A DNA stretch of 64,000 nucleotides from Alphaproteobacteria bacterium MarineAlpha11_Bin1 (GTDB lineage Bacteria > Pseudomonadota > Alphaproteobacteria > MPNO01 > UBA830), in contig PTJZ01000009.1 in assembly GCA_002937455.1 (NCBI GenBank), positions 1 to 64,000 on the forward strand, in the 5' to 3' direction. Below are positions 16,271 through 25,103 of the stretch, one piece after another; positions within the stretch are counted from its first letter, which is position 1; the number at the start of each line of letters is the position of its first letter. The notes under the pieces were generated by a model. The model had not been told where the DNA came from. It did not search any database and worked only from the letters and a program-made list of their open reading frames with translations. Position numbers and translations under genes: made by a program.

Positions 16271-16705
16271 ATGCCCCGTCCTGTCATTTCCGAAGCAACA
16301 GAGATAAGCGATCTCGACGCGTGCTTTTCCGTCAGGTTTGACGTGTTTTGTATTGAACAGAAAGTCAACCAGAACGCAGAATTCGATGGCTTAGACGATT
16401 ATTGCCGACACTATCTGGCAACGCTGGATAGTGTTGAAATTGGTACAGCAAGGGTCCGCCCACTTGATAAACGGGTGGTAAAAATCGAACGCGTTGCTGT
16501 CACGAGAACACATCGCAACTCAGGTATAGGGCGGCGATTGGTGTCTCGCGCGCTCGATGACGCGCGGAAAAGAGGATATTCGACCGCATTTCTTAATTCT
16601 CAGGTCCACGCATGTCCGTTTTACGAAAAACTAGGATTTTTGACAGAAACCAGAATTTTTTCTGAGGAAGGCATACCCCATCGGGGAATGCGTAAAACGT
16701 TGTGA
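16271..16705 (+). CDS. GNAT-family N-acetyltransferase (ElaA-like)
   Basis: A 144-residue single-domain GNAT protein transferring an acetyl group from acetyl-CoA. Motif A (VAVTRTHRNSGIGRRLVSRAL, about residues 76-96) contains the pyrophosphate loop R-x2-x-G-x-G. HACPFYEKLGF (about 117-127) is motif B, with the Tyr that usually acts as general acid. The ATG at 16271 is chosen because it directly follows the inverted repeat and starts the conserved fold; an in-frame start 138 nt upstream would add residues with no family resemblance. The acceptor is unknown. Confidence 0.85.
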   Translation: MPRPVISEATEISDLDACFSVRFDVFCIEQKVNQNAEFDGLDDYCRHYLATLDSVEIGTARVRPLDKRVVKIERVAVTRTHRNSGIGRRLVSRALDDARKRGYSTAFLNSQVHACPFYEKLGFLTETRIFSEEGIPHRGMRKTL

Positions 16706-16729
16706 TTTGAATATAAATTATTCAGTGTT

Positions 16730-16742
16730 GAGTTTAAAACTC
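16730..16742. promoter_or_regulatory. Short inverted repeat upstream of the FAD monooxygenase
   Basis: GAGTTT-A-AAACTC lies 51 nt before the TTG start at 16794 and just after the GNAT stop. It is a possible operator half-site pair for the downstream gene. The evidence is only the symmetry and the position. Confidence 0.3.
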
Positions 16743-16793
16743 GAACGATTCAAGGCATTTCTGAATCGTATTTAACTAAGAGGGCTGATTCTT

Positions 16794-17978
16794 TTGAACT
16801 CATACAAGATTTTGATAAACGGTGCAGGTCTCGGTGGCTTGGCGGCAGCTGGGTGTTTGCTTAAAGCAGGCCACGACGTGGAGATATATGAGCAGGCTCC
16901 TAAGCTTGGAGAAGTTGGCGCCGGCATCCAGCTAAGCGCGAATGCGATGCACGTTATGAATCATCTGGGTATCGGAAATGAAATATCTGCCCTGTCCGTT
17001 CGTCCTGCGGCCTATGTATTCAGACTGCACGACACGGGAGAGATTATCGACCGATTCGCCCTCTCCGAAGAACATTTCAAACTTCACAAAGCTCCTTACA
17101 ACCAGGTCCATCGCGCCGACCTACACGAAATACTCGCTAATGCTGTCCAAAAGATGAAAAAGGGTCTCGTCCATCTTGATAAGAAAGCAAAGGGATACAC
17201 CGAAAAAGACGATGGCGTGGAACTGCACTTTGAAGATGGGAGCATCTCCAAAGGTGACATTTTGATCGGTGCCGACGGAGTAAAATCGGTTATACGAGAT
17301 CAGGTCGCGGGGGCAGTCAAAGCGATCTATACCGGTGACTCTGCATGGCGATTGACGGTGCCGAAGAAGAAGCTGCCAAAGAACTTCATGGAAGAAGTCA
17401 TGTCGGTATGGATGGGTCCTGGCAAACATTCTGTTTCGTACTGGATCCGCGGTGGTGAGCTTCTGAATTTCGTTGGCTGTGTGGAAACACCTGTTGCCCG
17501 GGAAGAGTCATGGACAGCAAAATTTCCTTGGAGGGATTTGAAAGCCGATTTTGAAGGTTGGCATAACGATATCCAGACAGTGATCGATTTAGTAGATAAG
17601 GACGAATGCTATCGTTGGGCACTCTATCGTCGACCGACAATAGAAAACTGGAGCTCGAACCGGGTGACTATCCTCGGCGACGCCGCTCATGCGACTTTAC
17701 CTTATTTGGCGCAAGGTGCCGCCATGGCGATAGAAGATGGCGCTGTTCTTACCCGGGCTCTTCAACAAGATGGCGATATCACTAAGGCGCTTAAGCTCTA
17801 CCAGCGTAACAGGGGTACCCGAACTGCACGCGTAGTCAATGCCTCTGACGCAAACCGGAAACTATTTCACTTGGATAGTGTCGAGGCTATTCGCGATAGC
17901 TTTGCTAACCGAGACGAAGGGGCCGACCGAAACGCTTGGCTGTACTCTTATAATCCCCTGACAATTGAGCTCACTTAA
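16794..17978 (+). CDS. FAD-dependent aromatic monooxygenase (salicylate hydroxylase-like)
   Basis: A 394-residue group A flavoprotein monooxygenase that hydroxylates an aromatic or N-heterocyclic substrate with NAD(P)H and O2. It has the Rossmann motif GAGLGG (10-15), the DG motif GADGVKSVIRD (about 159-169) and the GD motif ILGDAAHATLPYLAQGAAMAIEDG (starting about 293). The start is TTG with AAGAGGG upstream. Relatives include salicylate 1-hydroxylase, 3-hydroxybenzoate 6-hydroxylase and 6-hydroxynicotinate 3-monooxygenase. A similar but distinct enzyme lies at the far end of the window (63267-64000). The substrate is not readable. Confidence 0.9.
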   Translation: MNSYKILINGAGLGGLAAAGCLLKAGHDVEIYEQAPKLGEVGAGIQLSANAMHVMNHLGIGNEISALSVRPAAYVFRLHDTGEIIDRFALSEEHFKLHKAPYNQVHRADLHEILANAVQKMKKGLVHLDKKAKGYTEKDDGVELHFEDGSISKGDILIGADGVKSVIRDQVAGAVKAIYTGDSAWRLTVPKKKLPKNFMEEVMSVWMGPGKHSVSYWIRGGELLNFVGCVETPVAREESWTAKFPWRDLKADFEGWHNDIQTVIDLVDKDECYRWALYRRPTIENWSSNRVTILGDAAHATLPYLAQGAAMAIEDGAVLTRALQQDGDITKALKLYQRNRGTRTARVVNASDANRKLFHLDSVEAIRDSFANRDEGADRNAWLYSYNPLTIELT

Positions 17979-18132
17979 ACAGCCATTTAAGAAAACGGGG
18001 TCTATCCTATCGGACACAAGTAAATGCCGATATAATGAAGTAGGGAGATTCGAAGCGGCCTCCCGATAACGACAGTCCGACCGAAATTAAGGCGCCATTA
18101 GCCCAAGTAATTCGGGTGACATACGTCAGGCG

Positions 18133-18987
18133 TTAAATGTTAGCGATTACACGTCGGGCGAATGTCTCGAAATCAGTGGCTGGACGACCGAGTATCCACT
18201 CAAGTATCCGCGGGGATCCAACCAGTCCGTGAATATCATAATGCGCGAACATCCGATGCATACACTCCTGCCCAAATTCTGCCACGCCCGCTTGCGCAGC
18301 ATGGGCCACTGCTGTGTCGGGTGGGAGTTTTCTCGCTTCTATCTCCCGACCCAACAAACGAGACAGAATTTCTGCTTTCTCGGTTAATGTGATTACCGGA
18401 CCACAAATTTCGAATATTCCATTCGCGCATCCCGGGTCGTTCAGAATGCGTACCGCCGCTTCTGATACGTCACCGAGATCGACCAAACTCATCGGCACAT
18501 TTACGTCATAAGCCATTACATGAATACCGGTTTTGATCATCTTAGCCCAGCCAGGCAGCATGTTCTGATAATAGGATCCGACCTGCAGGATGCTGAATGG
18601 AACGCCAGACTCTATGATCGCCTCTTCGACAAATAGCCTTGCCCAATGATGTTTTAGGGCTTGTACTTGCGTATGCAGAACAGAATGAAATACTAGGCGC
18701 TCAACGCCTGCTGCTTTAGCCGCGGTGATTAAACTGTTTCCGATTTCTCCTTCATTTTCCGTCATATTGGGGCAAATATAGTAGATCGCACGACACCCGG
18801 TTGCCGCCAAAGCGGTGTGTTCTCGGTTTTTCAGGTCGCCATGAAAAACCTCAGTTGCGCCAAGTGCAATCAGTTCTTCGTCCATATCGGTTCTGCGCCT
18901 CATCGCTCGGACGGGTTCCCCACTCAGCGCAAGAGATTCAATTACTGACTTACCGGTTTTTCCCCCGGCACTGGTTATTAAAATCAT
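18133..18987 (-). CDS. NmrA-like NAD(P)-binding protein
   Basis: A 284-residue atypical short-chain dehydrogenase of the NmrA/HSCARG group. The nucleotide loop is SAGGKTGKSV (6-15), the second strand ends RAMRRR, and the third has GDLKN. The usual Tyr-x3-Lys catalytic pair is not seen; LVFHSVLHT occupies the equivalent place, so it may sense NAD(P) or act as an isomerase/reductase. A good AAGGAAA site supports the ATG. It is transcribed divergently from the second Rid gene with 96 nt between. Function is unknown. Confidence 0.8.
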   Translation of the reverse strand: MILITSAGGKTGKSVIESLALSGEPVRAMRRRTDMDEELIALGATEVFHGDLKNREHTALAATGCRAIYYICPNMTENEGEIGNSLITAAKAAGVERLVFHSVLHTQVQALKHHWARLFVEEAIIESGVPFSILQVGSYYQNMLPGWAKMIKTGIHVMAYDVNVPMSLVDLGDVSEAAVRILNDPGCANGIFEICGPVITLTEKAEILSRLLGREIEARKLPPDTAVAHAAQAGVAEFGQECMHRMFAHYDIHGLVGSPRILEWILGRPATDFETFARRVIANI

Positions 18988-19083
18988 GAAATTTCCTTAT
19001 TTCTGAAATAGCAGGATAGCCCAGTGACGACTTCCCTTCTATCTTCCTCTGAGACTTTCACATAAAACGCAGGAAAAATATAA

Positions 19084-19434
19084 ATGGATACTATTCATAG
19101 ATTCGATGCCGGCCCACGCATGAGCAAAGCGGTTCGCCACGGGGAAACAATATATACGATGGGCCATGTTGCCCAAGACCGTACAGGCGATATAGCCGCG
19201 CAAACTGCGGATGTACTGTCGCGACTTGATTCTACACTTGCGAAAATGGGTTCCGAAAAATCAAAATTGTTATCCGTAACAATTTACATCTCGGACATGG
19301 AAGGGTTTTCGGCAATGAACGAAGTGTGGGATGCATGGGTGGACAATCCCAACGCTCCAGCGAGAACAACCGTCGGGGCACCGCTCGCCGCACCCGACAT
19401 TCTTGTCGAAATGACCGCCGTAGCCTCCGTATAA
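19084..19434 (+). CDS. RidA-family reactive intermediate deaminase
   Basis: A 116-residue Rid protein with the canonical PARTTVGAPLA motif. R94 and E109 correspond to the Arg105/Glu120 pair of RidA and keep its 15-residue spacing, so imine/enamine hydrolysis is well supported. A strong AGGAA site precedes the ATG. It differs clearly from the other Rid protein at 3514 (different N-terminus and active-site neighbourhood), so the two are not a recent duplication. Neighbours are an NmrA-like gene (divergent) and MsrB (convergent). Confidence 0.9.
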   Translation: MDTIHRFDAGPRMSKAVRHGETIYTMGHVAQDRTGDIAAQTADVLSRLDSTLAKMGSEKSKLLSVTIYISDMEGFSAMNEVWDAWVDNPNAPARTTVGAPLAAPDILVEMTAVASV

Positions 19435-19510
19435 AATGAGTTTCAATCAGGATTCGCCAACGCGCTCCCCCCCGGGGGATTCAGGGCGGAGAGGCTAGCG
19501 TTAAAAGCAC

Positions 19511-19912
19511 CTATTCATCCTTGGGCTCCAGCTTCAGAGACACTGAGTTCATGCAGTAACGTTGACCGGTAGGCATCGGACCGTCGGGAAAAACGTGCCC
19601 AAGATGAGCGTCACACCTCGGGCAATGTACTTCAGTCCGCTGCATCAGCATCGACCAATCGGTCTTTGTTTCTACCGCATCGTTCTGCATTGGCTGATAG
19701 AAGCTGGGCCATCCTGTACCTGAATCGAATTTATGTTCAGCGTCAAAGAGCGGATGGCCGCAACATCGGCACGTATATATGCCGGGATCCTTACACTGGT
19801 CATACTCGCCGGTGAAAGCACGCTCCGTTCCATGTTGGCGGGTAACGTAGTATTCCTCCTCCGTAAGCTGTGCCCGCCATTCTTCTTCGGATTTTATAAT
19901 TTTCTCAACCAT
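19511..19912 (-). CDS. msrB: Peptide-methionine (R)-S-oxide reductase MsrB
   Basis: A 133-residue MsrB repairing methionine-R-sulfoxide in proteins with thioredoxin. The structural zinc is held by C48, C51, C97 and C100 (CRCC, CPRC) and the catalytic Cys is C120 in GQRYCMNSVSL. The SGTGWPSFY motif (64-72) is complete. The ATG overlaps the stop of the upstream MBL gene (TAATG), so the two are translationally coupled. The whole fold is present at normal length. Confidence 0.96.
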   Translation of the reverse strand: MVEKIIKSEEEWRAQLTEEEYYVTRQHGTERAFTGEYDQCKDPGIYTCRCCGHPLFDAEHKFDSGTGWPSFYQPMQNDAVETKTDWSMLMQRTEVHCPRCDAHLGHVFPDGPMPTGQRYCMNSVSLKLEPKDE

Positions 19913-20652
19913 TAGTACTCGGTGTTATTTCTAGCATTCAGTCTTTTCAGCATAGCGCCGAAATCTAGCAAGACCTGACCACCATTACCGGCAAAACTCG
20001 AGCCGTGCATGCACGCGAGAGTTTTTGGCCTCAGGGCAGCAAGATTTTCAATTATTGGCAACGTTTCATCGGTAAACGGTACAGCTCGAGACATTGGCCC
20101 GGCCGCTTGGTGCTCATTATAGTCTTGTGACCTACCGACAATATCCCCCTCCGTCAGAGCCTCCACGTCACCTCCCTGCCCTACCAGGTCGGAACAGAAC
20201 AGCGTCGAGGCAGTTTCCTCAAACAATAGGCTTGCATCCCAACCATGTGGAACATGTTTGGTCTCGATCACTCGGAAGATATGGGATCCAGTCTCAATCC
20301 GCTCGTCAACATCCAAAATCCTCGGCGGCCGATCGGAGAAATCCGTTATGCTTGTTCTGGCACCTACAAAACTACAAACCGGCTGCGCATGGGGCGCAAT
20401 CGCTAACCAATCGTTCAATGCACCGCATTCATCCGATTCAAAATGGCTAAAACCTATCCAACGGATAGTCGACGGCTCGATAACCTTCTCTATACCAGAC
20501 CTGATATCGGGAAATAGGGCGCGCAGATTAGTGTGGTAAAGCATCGGTTCATCGTCCCGCACCAAAAACGATGAAAATTGGAAATTCGCCGATTCCACGA
20601 AGCTTGTAATCCGAAAGAGATCCGGTGCGATTTCATCGATTGTCGCTGCCAT
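19912..20652 (-). CDS. Stand-alone diiron MBL-fold protein (flavodiiron/ODP-like)
   Basis: A 246-residue metallo-beta-lactamase-fold protein. Its metal site has the flavodiiron pattern H-x-E-x-D (H70, E72, D74 in GFSHFESDECGAL) rather than HxHxDH. The remaining ligands are H136, D155 and H216. This is the di-iron set of FprA/ODP proteins that reduce O2 or NO or sense oxygen. The flavodoxin domain of flavodiiron proteins is absent. It sits between a class II aldolase gene (3-nt gap) and MsrB (overlapping stop/start), which suggests a role tied to oxidative conditions. Confidence 0.85.
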   Translation of the reverse strand: MAATIDEIAPDLFRITSFVESANFQFSSFLVRDDEPMLYHTNLRALFPDIRSGIEKVIEPSTIRWIGFSHFESDECGALNDWLAIAPHAQPVCSFVGARTSITDFSDRPPRILDVDERIETGSHIFRVIETKHVPHGWDASLLFEETASTLFCSDLVGQGGDVEALTEGDIVGRSQDYNEHQAAGPMSRAVPFTDETLPIIENLAALRPKTLACMHGSSFAGNGGQVLLDFGAMLKRLNARNNTEY

Positions 20653-20655
20653 CGT

Positions 20656-21444
20656 TCAGAGCTTATAATCGGTAGTCACGTCATCCAATTGTCGGATGAG
20701 TGCCGGCCATTCCCTCTCGCCGGTTCCATTAGTTTCATATTGCCGCGCTGTGTGTTCGCAGACGACTTTCGAGGGAAAATGAATCTTTTGACCTGCTGCT
20801 GCAGCAGCAGACAAAAGTGAGATTTGCGCTTGGCAGGCCTTTTCAAGAAAAAACATCTGTACCCATGCATCTCCTATTGTATTTCCCGTAGTAAGCAAAC
20901 CGTGATTGCGCAGGATCATTACTTTCTTATCGCCGAGATCCTCGACAAGACGTTCCCGCTCCGAAAGGTCTAGCGCGATACCCTCGAAGTCGTGATAGGC
21001 GGTGTGGCCATAAAACATCATCGAGTCCTGGTTGGTATAGATCAGACCATCTTCTAGAGAAGAAACCCCCATTCCCGCCTCGGTGTGAGTATGAATTACG
21101 CACATCGCGTCTTTGCGGGCCGCGTGAACGGCGCTGTGAATAGTGTAGCCTGCGTTGTTTATTTTATGGGGTGTATCGTCAAGGATATTTCCGTCAAGAT
21201 CGATCTTCACCAAATTAGACGCAGTGACCTCATCCCATCGAAGACCAAATGGGTTCAATAGAAAGTGATGTTCAGGCCCCGGGATACGGGCCGATATATG
21301 ATTATAGATCAGTGTTGTGGTCCAGCCGTGCAGGTGAGCTAGCCTGTACGCCGCCGCGAGGTCAACACGCACTCTCCACTCTTCCGCGCTAACCCGGCCT
21401 CGCACGGAGGAGGCTGAAATATCACGGACTGCGGTCGCGTTCAT
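20656..21444 (-). CDS. Class II aldolase/adducin-family protein
   Basis: A 262-residue protein of the L-fuculose-phosphate aldolase / adducin fold. Metal-binding H118 and H120 (VIHTHTEAG) and H181 (RNHG) are present, and the N-terminal LIYNHISARIP segment is typical. Bacterial members cleave sugar phosphates or decarboxylate hydroxylated aromatics; this subgroup without sugar genes nearby often has unknown substrates. GGAGAGG precedes the ATG. It heads a minus-strand operon with the MBL protein and msrB and follows the tetR gene by 72 nt. Confidence 0.85.
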   Translation of the reverse strand: MNATAVRDISASSVRGRVSAEEWRVRVDLAAAYRLAHLHGWTTTLIYNHISARIPGPEHHFLLNPFGLRWDEVTASNLVKIDLDGNILDDTPHKINNAGYTIHSAVHAARKDAMCVIHTHTEAGMGVSSLEDGLIYTNQDSMMFYGHTAYHDFEGIALDLSERERLVEDLGDKKVMILRNHGLLTTGNTIGDAWVQMFFLEKACQAQISLLSAAAAAGQKIHFPSKVVCEHTARQYETNGTGEREWPALIRQLDDVTTDYKL

Positions 21445-21516
21445 TATCCCTCTCCGACTTTAGATTAATGGAGCCTAGCACAGTAAGTTATCTCAAACAC
21501 GCTTTTAACGTATCCG

Positions 21517-22161
21517 CTAAAGGCCTTTCATAACAGTATCGACAGCTCGCGCGACCTGCGACCTAATATCGCGCTGATCCGGAATTTGTTCTACGCCCAG
21601 TAAAAGCCGCAAGTGGGTATAGCCGCGCACCAATTCAAAGAACTCCTCGGCCGTCTTTCGAGAGTTCCTAATTTCTGGTCTACCTTCGTTCGATAAGCTT
21701 TGAAGATGCCGGGAAAGCGCCTCAATGTTTTTCTCGGGCCCCGATTTATAAAAAAGCATACCGAGTTCTGGAAAGCGTTGCACCTCTGCCATAACAATTC
21801 GATGCAATGATAATGTCTCCGGCGCATAGACTGTCTTAAGAAGACGCTCTCCAAAGTGGAATAGAGATTCCCGTAATGGCAATCCACGCAGAGGAGCGGT
21901 CGGGTCCTGTTCAATTATGCGCTCGCATTGTTCCTCGATTAGGCCCGCAAACAACGCCTCTTTTCCGTCGAAGTATCGGTAAAGTGTCATCTTTGAAACC
22001 GATGCCGCATCAGCAATCGCATCCATGCTTGCACCTCCAAAACCATGCGCCATAAATATCTCTCTCGCGCCTTTCAGGATGATGTGACGTTTCTTCGCTG
22101 CATTCCGTTGGCGGCGCGTTTCTGTTGCCCGCGCCATTTGACTGTTCTGGACCATATTCAT
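21517..22161 (-). CDS. TetR/AcrR-family transcriptional repressor
   Basis: A 214-residue regulator with a TetR N-terminal helix-turn-helix (about 27-72, containing GFGGASMDAIADAASVSKMTL and LYRYFDGKEALF) and an AefR-like C-terminal ligand domain. It is divergent from the Rieske dioxygenase operon. The 28 bases between them are almost filled by a 20-bp imperfect palindrome, so it probably represses that operon and itself. The first ATG (22161) abuts the operator and has no Shine-Dalgarno sequence; an alternative ATG is at 22137. The inducer is likely the dioxygenase substrate (inference). Confidence 0.9.
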   Translation of the reverse strand: MNMVQNSQMARATETRRQRNAAKKRHIILKGAREIFMAHGFGGASMDAIADAASVSKMTLYRYFDGKEALFAGLIEEQCERIIEQDPTAPLRGLPLRESLFHFGERLLKTVYAPETLSLHRIVMAEVQRFPELGMLFYKSGPEKNIEALSRHLQSLSNEGRPEIRNSRKTAEEFFELVRGYTHLRLLLGVEQIPDQRDIRSQVARAVDTVMKGL

Positions 22162-22181
22162 ACTATACCGTACAGTACAGT
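22138..22181 (+). promoter_or_regulatory. Promoter and overlapping TetR operator for the Rieske dioxygenase operon
   Basis: TTGACT (22138-22143), 17 bp, then TACTAT (22161-22166) forms a plausible promoter reading into the dioxygenase genes. Overlapping the -10 and start region is a 20-bp palindrome (22162-22181; ACTATACCGTACAGTACAGT) matching its reverse complement at 16 of 20 positions. This is the size expected for a TetR-family dimer site. Bound repressor would block RNA polymerase directly. Confidence 0.65.
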
Positions 22182-22189
22182 TTCATGAA

Positions 22190-23539
22190 ATGGCTAAAAG
22201 TAAGGTTTCTTGGAAAATGCCAATCCACGATATTTCTGATATTAGCTCGCTCATCGAGCCCGGCCGGGTACACCGCAGGGTTTATGGAGACCCAGATATA
22301 TTCGAACTGGAAATGGATCGTATCTTCGGGCGGGCATGGGTTTACGTTGGACATGAGAGCCAGATCAGAAAGACGGGTGATTTTGTAACAACTCGGATTG
22401 GACGGCGACCGATGGTTCTTACCCGTCATAGCGATGGTGATATTTATTTAATCCATAACCAGTGTGCCCATCGTGGGGCAATGGTAGTTGCTGCCGATTC
22501 TGGCAACGCTGAGGAGTTTACTTGCTGCTATCACGGTTGGACCTATGATACTTCTGGGCGACTGGTCAGGGTTCCTCTTCGGCATGGCTATCCGCCACAT
22601 TTCGATCCCGACGATCCCGGCACCGCTATGGTTCAAGCACCTAGGGTAGAGACCTATCGCGGGTTCATATTTGCTTCTCTAGCCCCAGCGGGGCAGCCAT
22701 TAAACGAGTTTTTGGGATATATAACTACTTCGATCGACGATATGGTCGACCGAGCGCCGGACGGTGAATTAGAAGTCGCTGGTGGCGTATTTAAGCATGC
22801 GTTTGATGGCAACTGGAAGCTTTATCTGGAAAATCTTTGCGATGCTGCGCATCCGCTTTTCGTCCATCAGTCGTCGATCGAAGCGGCCCGGGAGCAAAAC
22901 GACGAAACACACACTGATGGCGCCGGTGAGATCGCCATACGCCAAATGCGCCAGAATGGTGCATCATACAAAATGTGGCAGGAACAGATCGGTATTTGGA
23001 CGTATCCGAACGGTCATTCATTCCTAGGCGACTATCATGACGACGAAAAGTTGGTTGCCGCACAGGGAAACGAGGTCTTTTCGGAATACATTGCCGCGAT
23101 GGAAGCCAAGAAGGGAAAAGACGAAACCAAACGGATTTTGGATGTAACGCGCTGGAATACAAATATTTATCCGAACATATCATTTATGAGCCAGTTTCGG
23201 CAGTTTCGGGTTGTACATCCGGTCTCGGTTAATAGGACGGAGGTTTATAATTATTCGTTCCGGATGAAAGGTGCACCCGACAAAATGTTTGAGGATACTA
23301 TCGCTTTTTCCAACGTAACAAATGGCACCGGCTCACTCGTTTTAACCGATGATCTAGAAACATATGGACGAATTGGGGTCGGAGTGAACTCTGGCGGAGC
23401 GGAATGGATCGAAATAGGTCGCGGTTTTGAAACCGACAGCCCAGACGAGAATGGCGGCGTGAAAGGTGAAGACTCCACCAGCGAAGTTTATATCCGGAAT
23501 ATGTACGACGCCTGGCTCGGATTTATGACGGCAGTATGA
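22190..23539 (+). CDS. Rieske aromatic-ring-hydroxylating dioxygenase, alpha subunit
   Basis: A 449-residue catalytic subunit of a multicomponent Rieske oxygenase. The Rieske cluster uses C92, H94, C112 and H115 (QCAHRG...CCYHGW). The mononuclear iron site has H221 and H226 with bridging D218, the same D-x2-H-x4-H spacing as naphthalene dioxygenase. The ATG at 22190 lies only about 17 nt from the predicted transcription start; an ATG at 22220 with AAGG upstream is a credible alternative start. The beta subunit follows directly. No ferredoxin or reductase gene is in the window. The substrate is probably an aromatic acid. Confidence 0.92.
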   Translation: MAKSKVSWKMPIHDISDISSLIEPGRVHRRVYGDPDIFELEMDRIFGRAWVYVGHESQIRKTGDFVTTRIGRRPMVLTRHSDGDIYLIHNQCAHRGAMVVAADSGNAEEFTCCYHGWTYDTSGRLVRVPLRHGYPPHFDPDDPGTAMVQAPRVETYRGFIFASLAPAGQPLNEFLGYITTSIDDMVDRAPDGELEVAGGVFKHAFDGNWKLYLENLCDAAHPLFVHQSSIEAAREQNDETHTDGAGEIAIRQMRQNGASYKMWQEQIGIWTYPNGHSFLGDYHDDEKLVAAQGNEVFSEYIAAMEAKKGKDETKRILDVTRWNTNIYPNISFMSQFRQFRVVHPVSVNRTEVYNYSFRMKGAPDKMFEDTIAFSNVTNGTGSLVLTDDLETYGRIGVGVNSGGAEWIEIGRGFETDSPDENGGVKGEDSTSEVYIRNMYDAWLGFMTAV

Positions 23540-23543
23540 CAAT

Positions 23544-24026
23544 ATGCAGCCCACCCAAATAGCTTCCGCGCATATCACTTCTTTTCTCATAGCCGAGGCA
23601 CGTCTTCTGGATGAACGTCGTTGGGAAGACTGGCTCGCGCTATTTACGAACGACGGTTGGTACTGGGTACCGATTGAGGAAAATCAGCCCGAGCCCCGGA
23701 CTACCATCTCTTTGATTTACGATGACCGAAAATTGCTGGAAACAAGAGTCCGGCGTCTTACAAAGGGAGCTCTGCACGCGCAATCACCGAACTCCCGTAC
23801 CACCCGTACCATCAGTAATGTTACAGTTGAAGATGAACAAGGCGGGGCAGTCATCACCCGTGCAAAATTTCAGATGATTGAATATCGGCGAAACAACCAG
23901 AGACTTTTCGGAGGAACCCTGTGGCACCATTTAATTCAGGAAGGCGCCACATTCGCGATCCACTCGAAAAAGGTAGAACTTGTTAACTGTGACGGAATGA
24001 TGGACGGCCTGAACGTCCCCTTTTAG
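23544..24026 (+). CDS. Rieske aromatic-ring-hydroxylating dioxygenase, beta subunit
   Basis: A 160-residue small subunit with the cystatin/NTF2-like fold typical of alpha3-beta3 dioxygenases. The N-terminal helix region LIAEARLLDERRWEDWLALFT and WYWVP are family hallmarks, as is a YDDRKLLETRVRRL segment. The beta subunit is structural and usually not catalytic. It starts four bases after the alpha stop. Its presence places the enzyme with benzoate/toluate/salicylate-type dioxygenases rather than alpha-only ones. Confidence 0.92.
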   Translation: MQPTQIASAHITSFLIAEARLLDERRWEDWLALFTNDGWYWVPIEENQPEPRTTISLIYDDRKLLETRVRRLTKGALHAQSPNSRTTRTISNVTVEDEQGGAVITRAKFQMIEYRRNNQRLFGGTLWHHLIQEGATFAIHSKKVELVNCDGMMDGLNVPF

Positions 24027-24054
24027 GCTGAATCTCGAAAGAAGGGAGCGCCGA

Positions 24055-25053
24055 ATGCCAGAAACAACCAACGCTATCCGTTTGCATGAGTATGGCGGGC
24101 CTGAGGTAATGCAAATGGACGAAATTCCGCTAGCTGAGCCAGGGCCCGGCGAAGTCCGGATTCGACATACCACTATCGGCGTTAACTACGCTGATATACA
24201 CACCCGTAACGGGCGTTACCCACTCCCTGAACTCCCAGGCTGTCTTGGTTCCGAGGGAGCCGGCTTTGTAGAAGCCCTCGGGGATGGAGTTGATTTTGTC
24301 TCAGTCGGTGACCGCGTGACTTACTCCAGCGGCGGGCATGCCTTACCACGAGGCTCATACTGCGAAGCTCGCACGATGACTGCAGACCGGCTAATCCAGA
24401 TACCAGACAACATTGATGATGCAACCGCGGCGGCTATGACGACAAAGGGACTCACTGCACATTACCTAGTTCACGATGTCTATCCGGTAGGGTCTGGGGA
24501 CACGATAGCAGTTCATGCCGCCGCGGGCGGGGTTGGGCAAATCCTATGCCAGTGGGCAAACTATCTAGGTGCCCGCGTGATTGGTATCGTCGGGTCGGAA
24601 ACTAAAGAAAGGCATGCAGCAAATGCCGGATGTCACCATACGGTTGTCCGAGGCCGTGATGATATCGTTTCTGTTGTTAAATCTCTGACAGCCGGTGAAG
24701 GTGTACCTGTGGTATTCGATGCCGTCGGTGCCGATACTTTTGAAGAGTCCCTCCTCTGCCTGCGACCTAAAGGACTCATGGTGTCATATGGGACAGCATC
24801 CGGCCCTATCCCACCCCTTGATATTTTCAGGCTCAATCACCTCGGTTCTCTCTATGTCACCAGCGCGGCATACCTCTGGCATATTCGCAATCGGGAAGAA
24901 ATGTTGGATCGCGCACAGAATCTGATCAACCTTGTATCACGCGGTATCCTGAATATCCCGGTCGAACGGAAATATCCTCTATCCAATGTGGCCGACGCTC
25001 ACCGAGATATGGAAAGTAGGTCCACTACCGGCATAAGCGTTCTTACCATATGA
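24055..25053 (+). CDS. Zinc-free quinone oxidoreductase (MDR family)
   Basis: A 332-residue medium-chain reductase of the NADPH:quinone oxidoreductase type. The motif GVNYADIHTRNGRYPLPELPG and the Rossmann loop AAAGGVGQILCQWA are typical of Qor, and no zinc-binding Cys cluster is seen. It would reduce quinones or alpha,beta-unsaturated carbonyls with NADPH. GGGAG precedes the ATG. Placed 28 nt after the dioxygenase beta gene, it may protect against quinones made in the pathway, or reduce an enone intermediate (inference). Confidence 0.9.
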   Translation: MPETTNAIRLHEYGGPEVMQMDEIPLAEPGPGEVRIRHTTIGVNYADIHTRNGRYPLPELPGCLGSEGAGFVEALGDGVDFVSVGDRVTYSSGGHALPRGSYCEARTMTADRLIQIPDNIDDATAAAMTTKGLTAHYLVHDVYPVGSGDTIAVHAAAGGVGQILCQWANYLGARVIGIVGSETKERHAANAGCHHTVVRGRDDIVSVVKSLTAGEGVPVVFDAVGADTFEESLLCLRPKGLMVSYGTASGPIPPLDIFRLNHLGSLYVTSAAYLWHIRNREEMLDRAQNLINLVSRGILNIPVERKYPLSNVADAHRDMESRSTTGISVLTI

Positions 25054-25103
25054 AATCCGATTGAAGATAAAGCCCGTAAGGGTTCAATATTTGGTAACGT
25101 AAC

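Noticed and set aside
19440..19500. GC-rich stretch with seven C followed by five G between convergent RidA and msrB genes
   Set aside because: It can fold only with essentially no loop and lacks a T-tract on either side, so I do not call it a terminator.
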